From Rhizobium altiplani (GTDB taxonomy: Bacteria; Pseudomonadota; Alphaproteobacteria; Rhizobiales; Rhizobiaceae), in the NCBI RefSeq assembly GCF_001542405.1, contig NZ_LNCD01000123.1, positions 126,501 to 190,500 of the forward strand: DNA of 64,000 nt. Reading direction: 5' to 3'. Shown piece by piece: positions 41,922 to 49,220 of the stretch. Numbering within the stretch: the first letter of the stretch is position 1; every line of letters begins with the position of its first letter. A program made the translations under genes and the position numbers. The notes under the pieces were generated by a model. The model made no database searches and was not told where the DNA came from. It was given only the letters and a program-made list of their open reading frames with translations.

Positions 41922-42293
41922 TCAGCGATTGCTTTCAGGCGATCGGTTGGCCTCCAGCCATGCCAGCTCTTCAGCGAGAGTCGTTTTCATCATCTGCTCC
42001 ATCTTGCGAAAGCGGGCGAGGAGCTCATCGCCGAACGGCGTCAGCGCCGCGCCTCCACCTTTTGGGCCGCCGCGCTGGGACTCGACCACGGGCTCGCGAA
42101 ACATCCGGTTCATATCGCTGACAAGCAACCAGGCGCGACGATAGGACATGTCCATCGCCCTGCCTGCCGCGGAAATCGATCCCGTTTCCCTGATATGTTC
42201 GAGCAGTTCCATCTTGCCGCGCCCGAGGCGGTCTTCATGAGGAAAACTGATGCGGAGTATCGGAGTGAGCGTATCAACGGCGGGGCTTTTCAT
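41922..42293 (-). CDS. modE: Molybdate-responsive regulator ModE, DNA-binding domain only
   Basis: A 123-residue protein from the ATG at 42293 (MKSPAVDTL). The LysR-like winged helix of ModE is complete (RLGRGKMELLEHIRETGSISAAGRAMDMSYRRAWLLV in sections, NRMFREPVVE, GGGAALTPFG). The C-terminal molybdate-binding MOP domains of E. coli ModE (about 260 residues) are missing, a common short form in alphaproteobacteria. The shorter start is chosen over the 153-aa frame because family similarity begins there. It is convergent with modC, with stops touching. It probably represses modA through the 39254 site. Confidence 0.9.
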   Translation of the reverse strand: MKSPAVDTLTPILRISFPHEDRLGRGKMELLEHIRETGSISAAGRAMDMSYRRAWLLVSDMNRMFREPVVESQRGGPKGGGAALTPFGDELLARFRKMEQMMKTTLAEELAWLEANRSPESNR

Positions 42294-42434
42294 CGGCAAG
42301 TCTTCTATAGTCGAAAACGATCTTACTTTACGTGTGGTTGCAAGGACTGTACACAGCCGGGCCACATTCGGTCTTTCATCCACAGATGATCTATCGCGTC
42401 AAATGGTCGTTCACGCTTTGTGATTGTGCGCGTC

Positions 42435-42464
42435 TTGAAACGTTAATGGTTTGGTGCCTATCTT
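42435..42464 (+). promoter_or_regulatory. Promoter of rsfS-rlmH-envC-ctpA
   Basis: TTGAAA at 42435-42440 and CTATCT at 42458-42463 (17-nt spacer) form a rhizobial-type promoter after the mod block. A start near 42470 is predicted. Confidence 0.55.
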
Positions 42465-42470
42465 AACTAT

Positions 42471-42487
42471 GATTTGGTCACCAAATC
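42471..42487 (+). promoter_or_regulatory. Perfect 8-bp palindrome at the rsfS transcription start
   Basis: GATTTGGT-C-ACCAAATC, arms perfect around one base, lying just downstream of the predicted -10 box. It could be an operator or a 5'-UTR hairpin. Confidence 0.45.
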
Positions 42488-42491
42488 AGTG

Positions 42492-42941
42492 ATGTGCATG
42501 TTTTGTCATTCCGAGAAAGGGAAAGCACTGACAACAGTACACGCCAAGGGAAAAACGCTTGCCGTTGTCCCGAAGAGCCCGGAACGTGGCGCCGATGCTG
42601 CCGCCCGCGCCCTGCACGCCGTCCTCACTAGCCTTGAGGACTCTAAGGCTGAAGATATCGTCACCATCGACATTGCTGGAAAATCGGCACTGGGAGACTT
42701 CATGGTCGTCGTCTCCGGGCGCTCGAGCAGGCATGTCATGGCGATCTCGGACCACCTGCTGTCTGATCTCAAAGACGAGGGCCTTGGAAGCGCCCGCGTC
42801 GAGGGTCAGGAAGGCGGCGATTGGATCCTGATCGACACCGGCGATGTCATCGTCCATGTCTTTCGTCCAGAAATACGCGAGTTCTACAACATCGAAAAGA
42901 TGTGGGCCGCGCCCGATATGGACGAGGAAACGGTGCACTAA
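42492..42941 (+). CDS. rsfS: Ribosomal silencing factor RsfS
   Basis: RsfS (YbeB/DUF143) binds L14 and blocks subunit joining under starvation. Family blocks: ADAAARALHAVLTSLEDSKAEDIVTIDI, GDFMVVVSGRSSRHV, DWILIDTGDVIVHVF and REFYNIEKMW. Coordinates use the first ATG (149 aa). Homologues in rhizobia begin at the position of TTVHAKGK, which here would be a CTG at 42528, with AGGGA 5 nt before it. The ATG at 42492 has no ribosome site. Thus the real start may be CTG. It is followed by rlmH 109 nt on. Confidence 0.9.
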   Translation: MCMFCHSEKGKALTTVHAKGKTLAVVPKSPERGADAAARALHAVLTSLEDSKAEDIVTIDIAGKSALGDFMVVVSGRSSRHVMAISDHLLSDLKDEGLGSARVEGQEGGDWILIDTGDVIVHVFRPEIREFYNIEKMWAAPDMDEETVH

Positions 42942-43050
42942 CAGGCTGCTGGACGCTGTGTCCGCGGCCTGATAGACGGCATTTATTGGCCGGACGAATC
43001 CGGCTGGCGGCAGGTGTGTGCCGCCGGTTGCCGAACTGCGGGAGCGGATG

Positions 43051-43533
43051 ATGCGTGTTGGTCTTTTTGCGGTGGGGCGGCTGAAGTCCGGCCCCGAGAA
43101 GGATCTTGCGGCCCGCTATTTCGATCGCTTTGCCAAGGCCGGTCCTGCGGTCGGCCTCGAATTCTCCCGCGTGGCCGAAGTGGCTGAAAGTCGTGCGTCG
43201 AATGCCGATACGCGCAAGCGCGATGAAGCGGCGATGCTGCAGAAGTCGTTGTCCGAGGGGAGTGTTCTCATCCTGTTGGACGAGCGCGGCAAGGCGCTGG
43301 ACAGTGAAGGCTTTGCCAATCTCCTTGGAAACTATCGCGACCAGGGCAAGCGCGACCTGATGATTGCCATCGGCGGTGCCGATGGCCTCGATCCGTTGTT
43401 ATACGACGTTGCCGATGCAACCCTCTGTCTCGGCAAGATGACTTGGCCGCATCAGTTGGTTCGCACGCTCATCGCAGAGCAGCTCTATCGAGCCGTCACG
43501 ATCCTTTCCGGTCATCCCTATCATCGCGTCTGA
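43051..43533 (+). CDS. rlmH: 23S rRNA pseudouridine-1915 N3-methyltransferase
   Basis: A 160-residue SPOUT methyltransferase that modifies pseudouridine 1915 in helix 69 of 23S rRNA. The C-terminal knot carries GGADGLD, LGKMTWPHQLVRTLIAEQLYRA and GHPYHR. The ATG at 43051 (MRVGLFAVGRLK) is chosen over the ATG at 43048 for its GGGAG spacing of 6 nt and the usual family length. Confidence 0.95.
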   Translation: MRVGLFAVGRLKSGPEKDLAARYFDRFAKAGPAVGLEFSRVAEVAESRASNADTRKRDEAAMLQKSLSEGSVLILLDERGKALDSEGFANLLGNYRDQGKRDLMIAIGGADGLDPLLYDVADATLCLGKMTWPHQLVRTLIAEQLYRAVTILSGHPYHRV

Positions 43534-43652
43534 TGGGTTCCGTAGCTCACGCGAGCGTGTACGTCCCGGAACGCACAGACACTCAATCGATCTGGCAAAG
43601 AATGTCAAATCAGCTTAATCTTCGCGCGATTTGAAGGGATTTCGAAGCTCGT

Positions 43653-45107
43653 ATGCCGACACGCGCGTTCAAGCCAAAATACGTCATTCTGTCGGCCTTG
43701 GCTGCAGGCTTGAGCGTGTCTGTGGTGGCAGTTGCGAACCGCCCCTTCGCCACGGGCGCCTTTGCGCAGGATGCGCCGGAAGCTGCGCGGATGTCGTTGC
43801 CCGAGGCGCCTGCCCTGGCAAATGCAACGGTTGCCCAGCCACCGCCCGATCCGGCGGCCAACCTTGCGGCGAAGCGAGACGAGACGCGCGCCGAGCTTGA
43901 AGCCCTGTCGAAGACCATCAGCCTCTCCTCCGATAAGGTTGCTGAGCTTCAGAAGAGCATCGCGGATCTGGACAAGAGCACCAGCAGCGTTCGACAGGCG
44001 CTGATCGATTCCGCGGCGCGGCGCAAATCGCTCGAGAAGCAGATCCTGGAGAGCGAGAAGAAACTGGCCGATCTCGGCGTAAAGGAAGACGCGGTCCGCC
44101 GGTCATTGCATGAACGGCGTGGCTTGCTGGCCGAGGTGCTGGGTGCCTTGCAGCGGATGGGCCGCAATCCGCCGCCGGCCCTCCTTGTGACACCTGACGA
44201 CGCGCTCGCATCGGTTCGCAGCGCAATCCTGCTCGGCGCGGTGGTTCCCGGTATCCGAAAGGAAACTGACAAGCTCGTCGCCGATCTTGCCAATCTGTCT
44301 GCGTTGCAAACGGCAAGCGCTGCGGAGAAAGCGGCACTCACGACGACGATGACCAATAGTATCGAGGAAGAGCGCCGGATGGATTTGCTTCTCGCTGAAA
44401 ACGAGAAGCTGAGCCGCAGCAGCGCGGCGGAACTGGATGCGGAGAAGAAGCGGTCGGTGGATCTTGCCAGCAAGGCAACAAGCCTCGAGGGGCTGGTGGC
44501 ATCGATGGAAACCGAGATCGCATCGGTTCGCGACGCCGCCTCCGCGGCCCGCCAGGCCGAGGAAAACCGCAAGCTCTTGACCGAGGAGCAACGCGCCCAG
44601 GCCAAGGCCCTCGCGGAGAGCGGCGTGCCTGATAAAAACCGCATTGCCCCCGCATATCCCTTCGGAGAATTGAAGGCGAAGCTGGAATTGCCTGTGGCAG
44701 GCGATATCCTCCGCCAGTTCGGCGACGCCGACGGAACCGGCCATGAGGCGATGGGAATGACGCTTGCCACCAATCCGGAAACGGTGGTTACCGCTCCCGC
44801 AGATGGGCTTGTCGTTTACGCGGGTGCTTTTCGCAGCTACGGCCAGATGATCATCCTCGATGCCGGCAACGGATACCACCTCGTCCTCTCCGGAATGGAG
44901 ACGATCAGCACGCGCCAGGGGAAGTTCGTTTTCTCCGGCGAGCCACTTGCAGCCATGGGCGCAAAAAGAGTGGCAAGCGCGACAGCATTGGCGCTGGAAA
45001 CCAACCGTCCGACGCTTTACATTGAATTTCGAAAAGATGGAAAACCGGTCGATTCCCGGCCTTGGTGGACCGCTAAAGACACTGGAAAGGCACGCAATGA
45101 TTCGTAG
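43653..45107 (+). CDS. Murein hydrolase activator EnvC-like protein (M23 family)
   Basis: A 484-residue protein with an N-terminal signal/anchor (about 9-30), a long coiled coil (about 70-330, rich in E/K/A heptads) and a C-terminal LytM/M23 domain (about 355-475). The HxxxD zinc site is degenerate: GHEAMGM replaces H-x-G-x-D, and the usual second H-x-H is absent (GYHLVLSGM). It is thus likely an activator of amidases at division, as for EnvC, rather than a peptidase. It overlaps ctpA by 11 nt, the common rhizobial order. Confidence 0.9.
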   Translation: MPTRAFKPKYVILSALAAGLSVSVVAVANRPFATGAFAQDAPEAARMSLPEAPALANATVAQPPPDPAANLAAKRDETRAELEALSKTISLSSDKVAELQKSIADLDKSTSSVRQALIDSAARRKSLEKQILESEKKLADLGVKEDAVRRSLHERRGLLAEVLGALQRMGRNPPPALLVTPDDALASVRSAILLGAVVPGIRKETDKLVADLANLSALQTASAAEKAALTTTMTNSIEEERRMDLLLAENEKLSRSSAAELDAEKKRSVDLASKATSLEGLVASMETEIASVRDAASAARQAEENRKLLTEEQRAQAKALAESGVPDKNRIAPAYPFGELKAKLELPVAGDILRQFGDADGTGHEAMGMTLATNPETVVTAPADGLVVYAGAFRSYGQMIILDAGNGYHLVLSGMETISTRQGKFVFSGEPLAAMGAKRVASATALALETNRPTLYIEFRKDGKPVDSRPWWTAKDTGKARNDS

Positions 45108-46419
45108 GGCTTCTCTTGTTCTGGTCGGCGCATTGATGGGTGCGACCGCGATGAGCGTCATCTATTCGGCAGGCGTGCCTGCGGAAGCAGCCGGAGCCTC
45201 CACCTACAAGGAGCTTTCCGTTTTTGGTGACGTTTTTGAGCGTGTGCGCGCACAGTATGTGACGCCGCCGGCCGAGGACAAACTCATCGAAAATGCCATC
45301 AACGGCATGCTTTCCTCGCTGGATCCGCATTCGAGCTACATGAATGCCAAGGATGCGGCTGACATGCAGACCCAGACGAAGGGCGAATTTGGCGGCCTCG
45401 GCATTGAGGTCACCATGGAAGATGAACTCGTCAAAGTCATCACGCCGATCGACGACACGCCGGCGGCAAAGGCTGGCGTTCTTGCTGGTGACTACATTTC
45501 CGAGATCGACGGTCAGTCCGTTCGCGGCCTGAAGCTGGAAGATGCGGTCGAAAAGATGCGTGGCCCGGTCAACACGCCGATCAAGCTGACGCTGATCCGC
45601 AAGGGTGCCGACAAGCCTATAGAGCTGACGATCGTTCGCGACGTTGTGGCTGTGCAGGCCGTGAAGTCGCGCGTCGAGGATGATGTCGGCTATCTGCGCG
45701 TCATCTCCTTCACGGAGAAGACCTACCCCGATCTCGAGAAGGCGATCGAGAAGATCAAGAAGACGGTTCCGGCTGACAAGCTGAAGGGCTACGTCCTCGA
45801 TCTTCGTCTGAACCCGGGTGGTCTGCTCGACCAGGCGATCCAGGTGTCGGATGCGCTGCTGCAGCGTGGCGAAGTGGTTTCCACCCGCGGCCGCAATCCC
45901 GATGAGACCCGCCGCTTCAACGCTGGTCCGGGCGACCTGACGGACGGCAAGCCGGTAATCGTCCTGATCAACGGCGGTTCGGCATCTGCTTCGGAAATCG
46001 TTGCCGGCGCGTTGCAGGACCTGCGTCGTGCTACCGTTCTCGGAACGCGCTCGTTCGGCAAGGGCTCGGTTCAAACGATCATCCCGCTCGGTGAAAACGG
46101 CGCGCTGCGACTGACGACGGCGCTCTACTACACGCCGTCGGGCCGCTCGATCCAAGGCACCGGCATCACGCCGGATATCAAGGTCGAAGAGCCGCTGCCG
46201 GATGATCTGAAGGGCAAGATGACCACCGAAGGCGAGTCCAGCCTGCGTGGGCACATCAAGGGCCAGAGCGAGACGGACGAAGGCTCCGGTTCGGTTGCCT
46301 ATGTTCCGCCGGATCCGAAGGATGACGTCCAGCTCAACTACGCGCTTGACCTGCTTCGCGGCAAGAAGACGGACCCGTCCTTCCCGCCCAATCCGGACAA
46401 GGCCGTTAGCGCCAAGTAA
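45097..46419 (+). CDS. ctpA: Carboxy-terminal processing protease CtpA
   Basis: A 440-residue S41 protease with a signal peptide (MIRRASLVLVGALMGATAM...). The PDZ domain is at about 95-180 (GGLGIEVTMED, DTPAAKAGVLAGDYI), and the catalytic Ser and Lys lie in GGSASASEIVAGAL and GTRSFGKGSVQT. The start at 45097 overlaps the envC-like stop by 11 nt; the longer frame is a shadow. It probably works with the neighbouring EnvC-like protein in envelope remodelling. A strong terminator follows. Confidence 0.95.
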   Translation: MIRRASLVLVGALMGATAMSVIYSAGVPAEAAGASTYKELSVFGDVFERVRAQYVTPPAEDKLIENAINGMLSSLDPHSSYMNAKDAADMQTQTKGEFGGLGIEVTMEDELVKVITPIDDTPAAKAGVLAGDYISEIDGQSVRGLKLEDAVEKMRGPVNTPIKLTLIRKGADKPIELTIVRDVVAVQAVKSRVEDDVGYLRVISFTEKTYPDLEKAIEKIKKTVPADKLKGYVLDLRLNPGGLLDQAIQVSDALLQRGEVVSTRGRNPDETRRFNAGPGDLTDGKPVIVLINGGSASASEIVAGALQDLRRATVLGTRSFGKGSVQTIIPLGENGALRLTTALYYTPSGRSIQGTGITPDIKVEEPLPDDLKGKMTTEGESSLRGHIKGQSETDEGSGSVAYVPPDPKDDVQLNYALDLLRGKKTDPSFPPNPDKAVSAK

Positions 46420-46430
46420 TTGCAATTTGA

Positions 46431-46470
46431 GGCGTCAGGCCGGATGGTATATCCGGCCTGGCGCCTTTTT
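46431..46470 (+). terminator. Rho-independent terminator after ctpA
   Basis: GGCGTCAGGCCGGAT and ATCCGGCCTGGCGCC pair over about 14 positions with a 5-nt loop, then TTTTT. It isolates the deacetylase and rppH genes, which must use another promoter or read-through. Confidence 0.9.
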
Positions 46471-46499
46471 GCTGTCCTGATTCTGAAGCGGAAACGAGC

Positions 46500-47704
46500 T
46501 TGAATACCGATCTGCACGCACCACTAGGACAGGGCCGTAAGGTTAAGCGGCAGCGGCCGGGTGTTCTGCGAACGGGCCGTGTCGTCGCCGGGATTTGCCT
46601 CGTTCTGATCGGGGTTTCGTCGCTTTATACGGCATTCCGCGGAGATGGGCTGAAGCGCGAGATGCCGCCAGTTCAAGACCAGGCGGCTGTGCCGCCATCC
46701 GATACCAATCAAAATCAGGTGCCGTCGCAATCTTCGTCCGCTGCGGTTCCAAATGGTATGGTGCCATCTGATCCCCGATCGGGTGCCAATGTGGAGCAGA
46801 TGGTCACGGGCGACGGATCTGTCGTCACGAAATACTCCCCGAGACAACGCGACGGAAATGGCCCAGTGCTGGTTGATGCCTCGCAGGTCGGGCAGGATCC
46901 ACGAATGGCAGCGTTGCCGAACGATGCGCTTCTGGAAAGTACGCCGTTGGGGCGGCTCCCGATCGTCGGGCCGGACGGACGTCGCCCGATGGACCAGTAT
47001 GCGCGGCCATGGTCGGGTGCGCACGGAACACGCATCGCGATCGTTGTGAGCGGACTAGGGTTAAGCCAGACAGGCACGCAGCGGGCGATCCAGCAATTGC
47101 CGGAGGAGGTCACCTTCGCTTTTGCCGCCAGTGGCAACAGCCTGCAACGTTGGATGCAGGAAGCGCGCCGCGCAGGCCACGAAATCCTGTTGCAGGTTCC
47201 GTTTGAACCTTTTGATTACCCGGCAAACGATCCCGGGCCGGACACGCTGCTGACGTCGACGTCGGCTGCGAAGAATATTGAAAGCCTGCACCGGGCAATG
47301 GGCGAGATCACCAACTATACGGGCATCATGAATTATCAGGGCGGGCGCTTCCTTTCCGACCCCAACGCCATGGAGCCGGTGATGCGGGATATCGAAAGCG
47401 CGGGTTGCTGTTTCTTGACGATGGAACGTCGGCCCAGTCCAAAACCGCGGCAGTCGCAAAGGGAACGGAGGCGCCCTACGCCTTTGCTGATGTGCAGTTG
47501 GACAAGCAGCTTGATGTGAACGCCATCATCCAGAAGCTGGACGAGCTTGAACGCGTCGCAAAGCGCAATGGTCAGGCAATCGGTGTTGCCGCCGCCTTCG
47601 ATGAGAGTATTGATGCCATCGCGCAATGGACGCAGGAGGCCGCGATGCGCGGCATTGAGATCGTTGGTGTCTCTGCGCTGACCAACGACCCGAAGAGACC
47701 CTGA
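46500..47704 (+). pseudogene. Divergent polysaccharide deacetylase, broken by one frameshift
   Basis: A TTG start at 46500 gives MNTDLHAPLGQ, a membrane helix (about 28-46), a variable linker and a divergent polysaccharide deacetylase (YibQ, DUF610-type) domain from about residue 178 (RIAIVVSGLGLSQTGT, EVTFAFAASGNSLQRWMQEAR, GGRFLSD). Near 47396-47402 the frame is lost: the protein turns to RRPSPKPR and ends at 47519. The true C-terminus (LLFLDDGTSAQSK, IDAIAQW) continues in the next frame to 47704. One base is missing, next to the GCGCGGG run. It could be a sequencing error or real loss. The gene normally lies between ctpA and rppH. Confidence 0.85.
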
Positions 47705-47718
47705 AATAGAGAGAGCTG

Positions 47719-48255
47719 ATGAGCAAGATGATCGTCAACACCGAAGACCTGCCGTATCGCCCCTGCGTCGGCGTTATGATCCTCAACCGCGAAGGCCTCG
47801 TATGGGCGGGGCGACGGATTCCCGAAGAGAACTCCGAATATGATGGATCGCCGCAGCTTTGGCAAATGCCGCAGGGCGGCATCGACAAGGGCGAGGATCC
47901 GCTGGATGCCGCCTATCGGGAACTTTACGAGGAAACGGGTATTCGCACGGTGACGCTGCTTGCGGAAGCCAGGAACTGGATCAACTACGATTTGCCACCC
48001 CAATTGGTGGGCATTGGGCTAAAGGGAAAATTCCGCGGTCAGACGCAGCGCTGGTTTGCCTTCCGTTTCGATGGAGATGAGAAGGAGATCGCAATCAATC
48101 CGCCGCCCGGCGGCCATGCGGCGGAATTCGATGCATGGGATTGGAAGCCGATGGAAAGCCTGCCCGGTCTCATCGTGCCCTTCAAGCGGGCGGTCTATGA
48201 GCAGGTGGTCGACGAGTTCAGGCACTTGGCTGCCAAAGCGCCGCAGAGTGAATGA
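47719..48255 (+). CDS. rppH: RNA pyrophosphohydrolase
   Basis: A 178-residue Nudix hydrolase that removes pyrophosphate from mRNA 5' ends and starts decay. The Nudix box is GGIDKGEDPLDAAYRELYEETGI, given here as GGIDKGEDP and RELYEETGI. LWQMPQGG and QTQRWFAFRF are RppH blocks. The ATG at 47719 follows AGAGAGAGCTG. It lies 14 nt after the broken deacetylase gene. Confidence 0.95.
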   Translation: MSKMIVNTEDLPYRPCVGVMILNREGLVWAGRRIPEENSEYDGSPQLWQMPQGGIDKGEDPLDAAYRELYEETGIRTVTLLAEARNWINYDLPPQLVGIGLKGKFRGQTQRWFAFRFDGDEKEIAINPPPGGHAAEFDAWDWKPMESLPGLIVPFKRAVYEQVVDEFRHLAAKAPQSE

Positions 48256-48279
48256 CCGGCGGCCAGGGCTGCCGGTCAT
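48252..48279. terminator. Hairpin between convergent rppH and bfr
   Basis: ATGACCGGC and GCCGGTCAT form a perfect 9-bp stem with a 10-nt loop, overlapping the rppH stop. It probably serves both directions; no long T-run is seen. Confidence 0.6.
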
Positions 48280-48287
48280 GTCAATCG

Positions 48288-48773
48288 TTATTCGGCCTCG
48301 TCGGCGGAGTCGGCGTTGAGTTGGCCGTACTTCGATTCGCCGATCTTGCCGAGCAGCTCTAGCTGTGTTTCGAGGAAGTCGATGTGACCTTCCTCGTCTG
48401 CCAGAAGCTCCTCGAAAAGCTTCATCGAGACGTAGTCCCCGGCCTCATGACAGATGTCGCGTGATTTCTTGTAGGCCGTGCGGGCATCGTATTCGCCGGC
48501 GAGGTCGGCTTCCAGAACTTCCTTGACGTTCTGGCCGATCCGAAGCGGGGCAAGAGTCTGAAGGTTGGGATGACCTTCGAGGAAGATGATGCGCGCGACC
48601 AGACGATCGGCGTGATGCATCTCCTCGATGGATTCTGCCCGTTCCTTCTTGGCGAGCTTGGTGTAGCCCCAATCTTCAAGAAGTCGGTAATGGACCCAGT
48701 ATTGGTTGACGGCGCCGAGCTCGAGAAAGAGGGCCTCGTTAAGCCGCTCGATGACTTTTTTGTCGCCTTTCAA
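48288..48773 (-). CDS. bfr: Bacterioferritin
   Basis: A 161-residue iron-storage protein. The diiron ligands lie in LFLELGAVNQYW, ESIEEMHHADR and FEELLADEEGHIDFLE; the haem-ligand Met is in EEMHHADRL. TTG at 48773 is chosen because GGAGAG sits 8 nt before it, the protein then begins MKGDKKVIERL as in relatives, and the length fits the family. An ATG at 48797 would add eight residues. It overlaps bfd by 35 nt in another frame. Confidence 0.94.
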   Translation of the reverse strand: MKGDKKVIERLNEALFLELGAVNQYWVHYRLLEDWGYTKLAKKERAESIEEMHHADRLVARIIFLEGHPNLQTLAPLRIGQNVKEVLEADLAGEYDARTAYKKSRDICHEAGDYVSMKLFEELLADEEGHIDFLETQLELLGKIGESKYGQLNADSADEAE

Positions 48774-49050
48774 TGTCCGCTCTCCTGTTTTCTTCATGGA
48801 ATTCTCTGAGGCGGGACATGAAATCAAATATTTCGGCTTCCGTCGAGTGGTGACGGGCGTGATATTCCTCGGTCGTCTGGATGATGATGTCGACCACGTT
48901 CGGGAAGCAGCCACAGCAGCGGCCTCGTTTCCCCATGGCGTGGTATACCTTTGCAGGCACAATAAGCTGCCAACAATCCTCATCGAGAAGTTCGTTGATG
49001 ACTTCCCGGATTTCGTGATCGGTTATGTAGTTGCAGCTGCAGACAAGCAC
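48739..49050 (-). CDS. bfd: Bacterioferritin-associated ferredoxin
   Basis: A 103-residue [2Fe-2S] protein from GTG at 49050 (MLVCSCNYITDHEIREVI). The cluster ligands are the CSC motif and CCGCFP. Bfd reduces ferric iron in Bfr to release it. The C-terminal 30-40 residues (EFHEENRRADIERR) extend past the usual domain. A tiny ORF (49072-49055, MSCLE) with a better ribosome site ends 4 nt before the GTG. TTGACA with CAGAAA 17 nt on lies upstream (about 49120-49090). Confidence 0.88.
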   Translation of the reverse strand: MLVCSCNYITDHEIREVINELLDEDCWQLIVPAKVYHAMGKRGRCCGCFPNVVDIIIQTTEEYHARHHSTEAEIFDFMSRLREFHEENRRADIERRQKSHRAA

Positions 49051-49220
49051 GGCGTCATTCCAAACATGACATTCACTATCCCCTTTTCTGCAAAAGAAGA
49101 TGATAGGTGTCAAGAAAAAATCGACTCGCGGAATAGGCCATTCGTCGCTCATTGTGGGACTGTCGAAGGCACTCTCCGGTGCACTGCCAAGCCTCAAATC
49201 CGGCGTTCTGATGCACGCTC

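Noticed and set aside
45073..46425. A 450-codon minus-strand frame opposite ctpA
   Set aside because: Antisense shadow; no start signal and no recognisable motif.
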